DNA of 25,518 bases, from the NCBI GenBank assembly GCA_000787465.1, contig JSYX01000512.1:1-25518 (forward strand), read 5' to 3'. The notes below the pieces were generated by a model, which did no database searches, was not told the origin of the DNA, and saw nothing but the letters and a program-made list of their open reading frames with translations. A program made the position numbers and the translations under genes. The DNA comes from Thermomucor indicae-seudaticae. Its lineage: Eukaryota; Mucoromycota; Mucoromycetes; Mucorales; Lichtheimiaceae. This document shows, one piece after another, positions 17,932 through 25,518 of this stretch; positions within the stretch are counted from its first letter, which is position 1, and each line of letters opens with the position of its first letter.

Positions 17932-20016
17932 TTAGAAGTAATTCAAGAGTTGATCCACCTCATCACCAAACGCTGGCGGTGGTAAGAGCATATCGTCGTC
18001 TTCCATTTTCACGACCAGGTCTTGCTGTTGCACCGCGCTAGATGGGAGAGAAGGAGATGCTAAGACGGGATCATAGAGCTTATTCTTGAGTGGATTTGTG
18101 GTGGTCACAGGGTCGGCAAATGAAGAGGAACCAAAGATGTCGCTGGCTGGCGGAAGGGTGAATGAATCTAGCGTATCGATATCGGGCACGCCAAACAAGG
18201 TAGAACTGGAAGGCGTGCAGGCACCGGCAGAAGAGGAACACGAGGAAGAAGACGCGGAAGAGGACTCGTCACCGCAGCAGCAGGGAGACAACCGGCTGTT
18301 GTTGTGATCGCAGCAACTGGCAAAGGTAGAGGGCGAGTAAGGAGGAGGTGAAGAATCGTCCGGTGATGATGAAGACGGTTCGTCGGCCAGCGAGAAACAG
18401 TCTCCAAAGTCAAGTGAGGCTGTGGTACCGCTTGTGCAGGACATGGAGGAAGAGGAGGGATCTTTGTAGTCAACCGTGTCGCCATACTGCTTTGCATACC
18501 ACGCGTTCTGAGCCGACAATGCCGATGCGGTGAGGGGCATCGAGACGGGAAGAACAAGGGAATTGCTGGTGTTATTATTATTGCTATTGCTATTGGAGGA
18601 GGATGGACATGATGACGATGGTGATTGTGTCGGAGGCGCAACAGGTGGCGTCCTTGACGAATGCTTTCGTGGTTGCAACGTTGGCATGAAGCGGGTGCGG
18701 AATGTGTCGAGCGTCCGTTGAAGAAGGTTCTTTTTACCAGCCAAATGACGCTGATTCAACCATGCCTAGTGGATAATATATATAAGTATCCACCGTCATG
18801 AAGCACGCAGACCACCTTGTTACCACTACTTACAAGCTTCCATCCCAACTCATTGCATAACGACTCCTCCAACCATCGTGTTTGGTTTGTAGCATACTGG
18901 CTCTGCGACGCTTCCATGATCCTTGGAAAAACGCAGTTTGCTCTTCTGAACTCGACCGGAATTTCATCCACGTTCATGCCTTCCACATTGATCTTTATTC
19001 GGAACCGAGCCCCAGTTACAGGATCTTCCATAGCGATCGTTTTCGGATGGTTCGCTGGCTTCTTGATGGCAACATCGAGAGTCGAAGGCGGAGTTGCTGA
19101 GGAGGAGGCTGGAGTGGCAGTGCATGGTTCCTCTTCACGAGCCTTGCGTTTTCTCAAAGTGCCTTTCAACAACTTTTCCTGGCGAGCAACACGGCGCGAT
19201 CGCATACTGGGATACCGATTTCGATACGAATCCACTGCTCGTTGAATCAGTCCTCGTTTTCCGGCGATCTCTTCCTTGTTCAGCCATGCCAATTTCCATC
19301 CCAGCATATTGCATTCTGTCTCGTACGCCCATCGATTGCCGCGGTAGGTCTCCTTGGGAAGATTGGCTCGTGGATAGACCTATACACAACCGCCAACAGC
19401 ATCAATAACTCTATTTCCTTCCCTTCAATACACCTTCTTTTGGGTTCCCGACGATTAAAGCTTTAGCCGCATCGGGCTATGTGACTTTTTGCGGGGATCG
19501 CCCAATGAAACTTACACAATTATCGTCCTTGAACTGCTTGTCGAGATCATCTATGCAGACGTTATGAACGTCGGTACGGATCGTATAGCGTTTCAAGACT
19601 CTGTTGTGGGAATAGACAAAAGAGACCCATTCGACGCCATCGCGAACTTCTGCCACAAGCTCGTGTGGATCGGCGGCTTCCTTGTTTTCTGTTGTTGTTG
19701 CTGTTGTTGTTGGTGGTGGCGTTGGTGCTTGGATCATAGCTTTGGCAAGCGCACTTGCAATAGCAGTTGCATGGTCTTGGTTATTATCGGCTGTTGTTGA
19801 TTCTTGTACTGTACTTTTCTCGAGCTTTCGTCTCTTGACTCGGTTAATGGTGTCTTCAATCATGCGGATTTGCTCGGTCGTAAGTTGAGTAAGAAGCATT
19901 TCTGTTTTGGTCGGCATATTGATTATATCTTGAAGTAGTATAGAGGTAGGAGATGCATAAGCCACAGGTTGGATGTTATTGTTCTTATCGTCGGTAGCGT
20001 TACAAGTAGTGTTCAT
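17932..20016 (-). CDS. Fungal regulator with two DUF8032-like domains
   Basis: Three exons, 20016-19516, 19379-18834 and 18765-17932; 626 residues. Domain copy 1 spans ~126-223: DGVEWVSFVYSHNRVLKRYT, then NCVYPRANLPKETYRGNRW, YETECNMLGWKLAWLNKEEI, AGKRGLIQRAVDSYRNRY. Copy 2 spans ~284-377: DPVTGARFRIKINVEGM, ANCVFPRIMEASQSQYATNQ, RWLEESLCNELGWKLAWLNQ, LAGKKNLLQRTLDTFRTRF. This pattern is a fungus-specific domain I know as DUF8032, carried by proteins annotated as transcription factors; its biochemical role is not established. The N terminus has IRMIEDTINRVKRRKLEK (helix plus basic patch). The C terminus is a long Ser/Pro/Cys-rich region ending in an acidic-hydrophobic motif (VKMEDDD, DEVDQLLNYF) like an activation domain. 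Both introns fall inside domain copies but at different places. Transcriptional regulation is an inference from composition and family. Confidence 0.85.
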
Positions 20017-20036
20017 ACAGAAAGAAGAAGAAGCGG

Positions 20037-20206
20037 ATAAAGCCCAGATATTATAGTCAAATGCGACAACCGAGAAATAGCTGAGTGGTCATGCAAGGTA
20101 GAAATATAGAAAAAGAGAGAGACAGAGAGAGGGACGAGACGAGTCAAAGAAGTGTGTGTCGGGAATCTTTGGTTAAACAATACGGAAGACCTTTATAAAG
20201 CCCAGA
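20037..20206. repeat. Direct repeat of ATAAAGCCCAGA
   Basis: The 12-mer occurs at 20037-20048 and again at 20195-20206, 158 bp apart, both upstream of the DUF8032 regulator. The second copy overlaps the TATA-like box. About 0.001 chance matches to a given 12-mer are expected per strand in this window, so the duplication is probably real. Confidence 0.7.
20191..20199 (-). promoter_or_regulatory. TATA-like box of the DUF8032 regulator
   Basis: Minus strand TTTATAAAG, about 175 nt upstream of the ATG at 20016, implying a leader of roughly 140 nt. Sequence match only. Confidence 0.35.
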
Positions 20207-20718
20207 CGAGCCGACAACCGTGACGGGTGAATGACTTGGAACGGTGGAAGCATTTGTGTGTTTCTCTCCAAGACACCAAACAAATGCAGCAACACATCAA
20301 ACACCCGTTCCCGGAAAATGCATTGCTCCTACTAATATTTGGACACGTACTTCTTTTTCATGCTATTTGCTCTTGATACTTAGAACACTATTTGCTTAAA
20401 CGATGAGACGCGCATCTTGTAACAGATTCCGTGAACAGCCGAACTTTTTGTCCGACAGTAACAAATTCGGTTGTCGAATTCAGGAACAGAAAAAGACTTT
20501 GCTTCGATCGGAATGTCCCGTTGAGATGCAAAATGCCCCGCCTTGGGGGCCGCTAATACGTAATATGTTGTACCGGCCCCTCAGTTCACCCCACCTTCAT
20601 CTTTTCTTTTCTTTTCTCTTTTTTTCACGTCTCTTTTTTGTTCTCTATGGGAACAAATACAAGTAGTCGATAGGTTATTGACAGGGTAGTCAAAAAGAGG
20701 GTCTATTGTGAAAAAGAA

Positions 20719-20757
20719 TTTGCCACGTGTAGAGTGAGAAAAAAGTTTTGCCACGTG
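20719..20757 (+). promoter_or_regulatory. Paired extended E-boxes (TTTGCCACGTG x2)
   Basis: TTTGCCACGTG occurs at 20719-20729 and 20747-20757, same orientation, 28 bp start to start. The palindromic core CACGTG is the target of bHLH factors such as Pho4, Cbf1 or SREBP-like proteins, and the shared 5' TTTGC suggests one factor. It lies about 0.7 kb upstream of the DUF8032 regulator. Confidence 0.5.
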
Positions 20758-21031
20758 GGCTTAACCAGCACTGACCCCTCATGTGAAATCATTGCCCAGT
20801 TCCTTTGGGTGCCACACAATGACTAAAACATTCTGCCTTTGCAACTTGCTGCGTTTTACCCGTCGTCGATCTCGTCCAATTATCGGTTACTGGAAACCTC
20901 ACGTCTGAATACGCCATAAAAAGACCATTCATACAACACTGAACACGCCTGGACAAAAGTGAACTAAACGCTACTTTGGAACCCTTGAAGATTTCCTTCG
21001 ATTTTGTTCTTTTTCCCTTGTGCAACATGAC

Positions 21032-21298
21032 ATGAACTGGCATGATCTTTTGAAACAAGGGAATCTGCGGTCAGCGGCAATCGCAGTTTTGGATGAAAGT
21101 TTTAGCGGGAAAACTCCTATAGGCGATCGACGTGTTGGGTTACGGATAAACTTAATACGTAATCCTGCATATGACACGCAGCTTGTTTCTTTCCTTGACT
21201 CACAGTTATTGCAAAGTGTAACATGTCAAACAAACAACAAGAACAGAAAAGAGTCAGTGAAAGGCAGAAAGTTTGTTTCCATAGTCACAATTATGTAA
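21032..21298 (+). CDS. Possible small ORF of 88 codons (doubtful)
   Basis: It begins MNWHDLLKQGNLRSAAIAVL and continues with GLRINLIRNPAYDTQLVSFL before a Lys-rich end. No family recognised, no signal peptide or membrane span, and no joinable exons seen. It overlaps an equally open minus-strand frame, so it may be chance. Listed because the first ~60 residues have an amphipathic, protein-like composition. Confidence 0.18.
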   Translation: MNWHDLLKQGNLRSAAIAVLDESFSGKTPIGDRRVGLRINLIRNPAYDTQLVSFLDSQLLQSVTCQTNNKNRKESVKGRKFVSIVTIM

Positions 21299-21323
21299 TT
21301 CTGAGAAGGCTGCAGGCGACTAT

Positions 21324-22211
21324 TTAAGAGGCAGTTGGGGACGCAATGTTCGTCGCAGCCGGGGATGACAACATGTCGCTGTGTCGAGATACATAATCGC
21401 CATCGTAGCCATCTTGGTGCTCAACAAAGATATAACTAGCAGCCACGAGTTTCAACTTGTTGTCTTGGGTAAACTTGTTGAGATCAAAGAAGGCGCGATG
21501 CAGCGTCGGGTCCTCGAGTTTTGGCACCAGTTCTTGGTCATTCTCTTCTTGTTCATAGAGCGCAAACACATAGCGATGCTTGCCTGTGCCTTCTGGAGGA
21601 GTGGGTCCGTGATATGGTGTGTACAAGTGGAGCGGTGAATGGTCGTGCATTGTTGACCCCGGCTTGTTACCTGGTTTGTGCGACCCTGTCAGATCAGTGT
21701 CATTCTTAACCCTGTTTTCCCACCGAATTACCAGCAACATTGGTGGATATCCAGTGACGCACCAATGGCACTTCAGCATCAGCATCAAACTAATGTAGTA
21801 CATTTAGCCGGATGCAGGCATAGGATCGTTCTTTGACGGCTCATCATTACCATGATCAACGTGTACTGTCTATCAGGGCTTGGTGCTGGGAACCAAATGT
21901 GGGGCTCCTCAACGACCTCTTCTGGACGTAGTTCTTGCCCAGTTTGGACAAGCTTGTCCTGATTGTACGTAATCTTAAGAAAAGACGTTGGAGTGAACTC
22001 TGGCAAGACTTTTGGCGAGGGATAGTCCTGGGGTTAGTAGCCTTCATCGTTTCATTTCATAAATGGGTCGATGGTAGTTACTGTCAGGAACAAGCTTAGC
22101 GTCTCGGAGATCCTTTAGCATTTGCTCGCCGATAGCCGGGTCTAGAGCACCGAGGACCAGGCGAGCGGTCATGGCAACCGCTGCCATCAACAAGCTGAAT
22201 AAGAACTTCAT
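21324..22211 (-). CDS. Secreted phosphatidylethanolamine-binding protein (PEBP) family member
   Basis: Four exons: 22211-22082, 22008-21851, 21789-21732 and 21685-21324; 235 residues. The start MKFLFSLLMAAVAMTARLVL is a signal peptide, so the product should enter the secretory pathway. PEBP landmarks follow: KLVPDILPEFTPTSFLKITY (restored by the first intron), YTLIMFDADAEVPLVRHWIS, STMHDHSPLHLYTPYHGP and TPPEGTGKHRYVFALYEQ. PEBPs bind phospholipids or small anionic ligands in a pocket built from the DPDxP and GxHR motifs. Here the first motif is degenerate (Asp-Ala-Asp without the following Pro), while the GKHR motif is intact. Yeast relatives such as Tfs1 inhibit carboxypeptidase Y; that activity cannot be claimed here. 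The third intron is short (46 nt). Head-to-head with the Lines gene, 201 bp apart. Confidence 0.88.
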
Positions 22212-22412
22212 AATGAATGGCAAAACAAAAGATCTGTCAAAACCCAGTGGACTTTATATGCTTGTACGTTCTCATCTCGACTGAAGGCCCGTATTGAATT
22301 TTGGCATGCAGCTCATAAAGCTTGTTTAAGTAACTTTAACAGAACTGCGTAGAAAATCGGTTCGTTCCGCTCACGGATAAACGTTTGCGCGTAAATCTTT
22401 TGAAGAAGGTTA

Positions 22413-24234
22413 ATGCAGGAATCAAGAAATGCTCAACTGCTACACGAATGGCCTTGGGTAATGGCTGGAATGACAGACCCGAGCAGAAGTTAATACGATT
22501 CTCAGGAATCTCTGGCAAAGGAATCCGATCGCTTCGCATTATACCAAAAACGCCAACAGTTGGAAAAGATCTTTATAAGTGGATCAGACAACCTTGACGT
22601 ACGTAATCAAGGCAGAACAAAATGAGCACTTTGTTGTTGTTAACCTTCTCAAAAGACGCGAGTTTCATTAAATTGGATTAATACGTCAGTCGACAAGCTA
22701 GTGAGTTGTAATGATAGCTTGCTCAGTCGTTCCGGACAAATGTACCTCGAGCTATTTCATTTGCTGCTCAAACGGTACCGAAAGTATCTTGTGGATCATG
22801 AAGACGACCTTCAGACGCATCCAGGGCACATTCTTTTGTTAGCCCTTGAGAATCATAAAGCAACGGGTGAATGGATACGCACAGGAGTCACTTGCTCCAA
22901 TAACGGAGTAAGGCAATAATGCAGGGAAAAAAGAAGTTTATCTTGTAGCATACTAAGGGATTCCGGATAGGTTGATCTAGTTCCGTTTCTGGTATGCATG
23001 GTCGATGTAGTAAAGATATATACCATAATGCTCGAAAAAGAAATGATGGATAATGTCAGTGAATCGCTGATGATTAGAACTCTTCGTAAATGGCTTGATA
23101 AGGTTCGCTACGTCCCTTTTGTACGCTTAGGTTTCCCTGTATTGAAGTTCTGTATACTCTAGCTTTCCAGCTTATGGTGGAGTCCACATATTACGGTAGT
23201 ACGTCGATCTCTTGAGCTTTCTTTGCGATTGCTAAGACTTCAAGGGGATATGAAAAAGGTCTTGAGCTGAGAGAAACGGGAAGAGTATAAATATCGCGAT
23301 CTAACGGTGATCTGAGTACACAGGTTCTGGTGATCCTCACGTCGCTATTGTCTTTTGCAGAAACCCTCCGTCAAAGCTTGGATTATACTAGCGTTAATGA
23401 TCTCTTCCGAACTGACCGTACAGAATTCTTCTATTCCCCGGTGTCTCAAGAAATTGCACTTGATCGAGAATGCTTGAAGCAATTAATGCAGATAATTTTG
23501 ATGACGCTTGAACAATTAATATCAGCGAACGTTGAAACGGAAACAACAGCAGATAAGGAGATGTACGATCATGTAAATAGCAAGCTTATGCAACTGCTGA
23601 AGCTCGTACAGTGTAAAGCATTGTGTGTGAGAAACGTAAGCTTTGATGAAATACTAAAAGTGAGCATTTTAGTGTACCGTCAAGAGCTAGCGCCCTTAGA
23701 AGTGCTCCGGATCGTATTCGAGCTTTACGGTAACAACGATGAGGACGCCGTGAACCTGCAGCTGACGATATTACGAATGTGGACAGCCATACCCAACAGG
23801 AACTCCGTCAACCAAAGGTAATAGCCCGTTTCTTTGATAACTTTTCGTTGCTTCAAGACCTAACGCCCCTTGCTCACAGTCTCATTACAACTGTAAAAAC
23901 ATTGCTCTCTAGCTTGGAGCTTGAACCTCATCGGCTCTTCGTCTATTTCTGCTACCGCGCCTGCATGGACTACAGCCTTCTAGTGGACTTCCTGCTATCC
24001 AACGAAACTGATTTCCTGCTCTTCTTTTTACAATATCTACGTTACGTCGAAAAGGATCCCGAAAGCCTAAAGAAAACATGCAGCAGCTTTGAACAAGAGA
24101 ACGACGGAATAAGTCTTGGAAATATCGCCAATATGTTGCAAAGACTGGTGTTCGTTCTCAAAGGAGGTGGTTTTCCTTATAATCCATCCTCGCTTGTCAA
24201 ACGGATCAACAGCGTTTTACGTTCAATCCAATGA
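22413..24234 (+). CDS. Lines-family protein (LINS1 homologue)
   Basis: Seven exons: 22413-22457, 22506-22598, 22698-22907, 23016-23102, 23163-23258, 23324-23749 and 23800-24234; 463 residues, phase 0 at every junction. The N-terminal part is all-helical: EWPWESLAKESDRFALYQKR, MYLELFHLLLKRYRKYLV, RTLRKWLDKLSSLWWSPHIT, VVRRSLELSLRLLRLQGDMK. The C-terminal region with CYRACMDYSLLVDFLLSNET (from ~370) and FFLQYLRYVEKDPESL matches the Lines C-terminal motif seen in human LINS1 and Drosophila lines, where a Phe/Tyr-Asp-x-x-Leu-Leu-Asp-Phe-Leu block is followed by a Leu/Tyr-rich helix. Drosophila lines is a segment-polarity regulator; the human gene is linked to cognition; the molecular function is unknown and the fungal role entirely so. 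The 50-nt intron 23750-23799 removes what would otherwise look like a frameshift. The very short first exon (15 codons) is plausible but not certain. Confidence 0.8.
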
Positions 24235-24337
24235 CCATTGCACTTCCACCACATGCCCCCTTTTCAACAAAGTAGAACTTTACGATTATCATTATAGCTA
24301 GGTTACATTTACAGAATGAATGTATACAGCATAAGGC

Positions 24338-24894
24338 TTAGTGCACTACAGGTGAAGAGTTTGTCAATGCACCGACATGGAACCTTAACAAGGTAGAAAA
24401 AAATTACCGGTCGTTGGTGCATCAACCCAGGCTGTTCTTGTCCGAGTAATGGTGTGGTGAATGTCGACAGGCTGACCGTACTTGACGAAAAGATCGTCTA
24501 TCGATGGACTATCTTCATCCCATGGCGTGTCTTTAAACTGATCTTTGGATGACACCAAGCGAATAATAGCTTTGCCGTCCTTGAAAGGGCTTTTGACCTT
24601 GACCGTAATCCGACGGTCTCCTCGTTGCAGATCAAATGCTCCCCGTTCGTTATTCGATACTTCGCCAAGGAAACGACCACTGTCGTACAATCGATAGACA
24701 TCACCTCGATCCTCGTAGTCGAAGAGCTCGATACGACCTTTTTGATCCTGCAAGTGAGCCATGATTGTTGCTTCCCCGTCGACCCAGTACAAATCGGTAA
24801 ACTCATTGTTGGGTTCCAAATAGGTTTCCGCAAAGGATATCCATGATAATAACGCGACAGCAAGGATACACGCTGTTCTAATTACGCGAAGCAT
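24338..24894 (-). CDS. Secreted or ER-lumen protein of unknown family
   Basis: Two exons, 24894-24408 and an 8-nt last exon 24345-24338; 164 residues. Without the intron the frame would end at 24385 (169 residues). The start MLRVIRTACILAVALLSWIS followed by FAETYL is a clear signal peptide. The mature part is acidic and beta-strand-like (TDLYWVDGEATIMAHLQD, GRIELFDYEDRGDVYRLYDS, RITVKVKSPFKDGKAIIRLV) with no cysteine, so not a typical cysteine-stabilised effector. I do not recognise the family. ATG 24894 is preferred over the longer upstream frame because a TATA-like box sits 47 nt before it and the signal peptide starts there. Tail-to-tail with the Lines gene (103 bp between stops). Confidence 0.7.
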
Positions 24895-24940
24895 GTTGTT
24901 TAGCTCAAGGAATAGAGAGAGATGCAAAAGGGAGAAACAG

Positions 24941-24950
24941 ATATATAAAT
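24941..24950 (-). promoter_or_regulatory. TATA-like box of the secreted orphan gene
   Basis: Minus strand ATTTATATAT about 47 nt upstream of ATG 24894, which gives a very short leader and rules against the longer upstream frame being translated. Confidence 0.4.
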
Positions 24951-25071
24951 TCCCTCCTTTTGGGAAGTCAAGATCCAAATTTCCCCTCTGTTTCTTAATC
25001 TTTTCAAACGAAGAGAACTTTATTAAGGCACTTATTGTGTACATATTGTGTTGTCATCCTCACAACGGTTG

Positions 25072-25341
25072 TTACCGCAACTCTTTCTCGCGGTCCACGA
25101 CAATGATGGGTGACAACGCTTCGGCCTCGATTTTCTCGCGCTCTGTGGCTGGAAATTTGCGTTCGAGGTAGTCAGAGACGGCAATGCCTATGGTGGCAAA
25201 CACCATTCCGCCTACAAAAACAGTATTTAGTCTTTTCTTCTTTATTGACAACGTCCATAACGTATACTTGCCGACACCGATCCAAATGCGTGTGCGCGGG
25301 TCCAATGCCTTATAAGATCCCCACAATGATTTGCGCTGCAT
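25072..25341 (-). CDS. 67-aa single-span membrane protein, probably mitochondrial
   Basis: Two exons, 25341-25278 and 25211-25072, with a 66-nt intron. The start MQRKSLWGSYKALDPRTRIW is basic and leads, across the intron, into a hydrophobic span (IWIGGMVFATIGIAVSDYL) and a charged C-terminal helix (ERKFPATEREKIEAEALSPI). A short N terminus, one membrane span and a charged helix fit small inner-membrane mitochondrial proteins of fungi; no specific assignment is made. Splicing is inferred because it joins two halves into one uninterrupted hydrophobic helix; unspliced, the frame stays open (codons continue without a stop), so the intron is not proven. The longer upstream reading has no ATG. Confidence 0.6.
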   Translation of the reverse strand: MQRKSLWGSYKALDPRTRIWIGVGKYTLWTLSIKKKRLNTVFVGGMVFATIGIAVSDYLERKFPATEREKIEAEALSPIIVVDREKELR

Positions 25342-25518
25342 GGCTTGAAAACGGTTCAAGGCATGCAACTCAGAGTCTGAGCCTCAAAAATCGCGTAGCT
25401 CGGAAAGCCCACTACCCGCAGCTCAGGTTCAGCAACTGCTTTACATACAGGTTTATTCTTTAAAATTTGCGGTAATGTACAAAATATTTTGCGCAGAGAA
25501 AACAAAACGATTTACAGA

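Larger units (their letters stand above)
20017..21323. other. Long intergenic region (DUF8032 regulator promoter)
   Basis: 1.3 kb. It holds purine-rich tracts (about 20102-20140), a TATA-like box, a duplicated 12-mer, a pyrimidine-rich tract (20596-20640) and two extended E-boxes. A weak 88-codon ORF lies at 21032-21298. No strongly supported gene. Confidence 0.6.

Noticed and set aside
18086..18721. Plus-strand ORFs and second minus frame within the DUF8032 regulator tail
   Set aside because: Shadows of the Ser/Pro-rich coding region; the sense frame connects by good splice sites to the domain.
23750..23830. Apparent frameshift in the Lines gene near 23777
   Set aside because: A 50-nt intron (GTGAAC donor at 23750, CAG acceptor ending 23799) keeps phase 0 on both sides and joins NNDEDA to ELRQPK, so no frameshift is needed.
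1..25518. Integrated virus, CRISPR array, bacterial-type operon or complete transposon
   Set aside because: No regularly spaced repeats, no integrase, transposase, reverse transcriptase or capsid-like reading frames; all large ORFs are exons of intron-containing fungal genes.

Overview
The window is nuclear DNA from a filamentous fungus, most likely a zygomycete-type (Mucoromycota, perhaps Mucorales) species. The genes are densely interrupted by short introns of about 46-110 nt with GTAAG-like donors and TAG/CAG acceptors. Intergenic distances are small, and there are no operons, rRNA, tRNA or CRISPR. The protein set (duplicated DUF8032-type regulator, GCR1_C-type DNA-binding end, fungal Lines homologue, RA-PH adaptor) fits that group, but the exact taxon is an inference. 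All gene models were spliced by eye; reading phase was checked across every junction, and conserved motifs were used to choose sites.

Layout from left to right: (1) 1-468 (+), 3' end of a GCR1_C-type DNA-binding protein with a break in reading frame inside a CAA/CAG tract. (2) 568-930 (-), small conserved-looking basic protein with an apparent one-base frameshift. (3) 1197-4033 (-), RBBP6/Mpe1-like cleavage/polyadenylation protein with zinc knuckle, RING and RS tail, but with no visible DWNN domain. (4) 4523-6033 (-), N-acetylglutamate synthase (arginine biosynthesis). (5) 6034-6855, divergent promoter with two Gcn4-type sites. (6) 6856-9495 (+), Tah18/NDOR1 diflavin reductase in 15 exons. 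(7) 9958-12397 (-), Ras-association plus PH adaptor protein. (8) 12536-13918 (-), TFIIS, with a GC-AG first intron and a 9-nt last exon. (9) 13919-16045, about 2.1 kb without a recognisable gene, holding an imperfect inverted repeat. (10) 16046-17534 (-), Myb/SANT-like protein. (11) 17932-20016 (-), regulator with two DUF8032-like domains. (12) 20017-21323, long intergenic region with paired extended E-boxes. (13) 21324-22211 (-), secreted PEBP-family protein. (14) 22413-24234 (+), Lines-family protein. (15) 24338-24894 (-), secreted orphan. (16) 25072-25341 (-), 67-aa single-span membrane protein.

The genes do not form one pathway. Several belong to nuclear gene expression (pre-mRNA 3'-end processing, TFIIS, SANT and DUF8032 regulators). 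Others serve arginine synthesis (mitochondrial), cytosolic Fe-S assembly (Tah18), small-GTPase signalling (RA-PH) and secretion. I found no virus, integrated element, toxin system or complete transposon. The most informative oddities are the DWNN-less RBBP6-like protein, the DUF8032 duplication, the GC-AG intron, the two reading-frame breaks, the Gcn4-like site pair upstream of the arginine gene, and the shared 11-12-bp E-box element.
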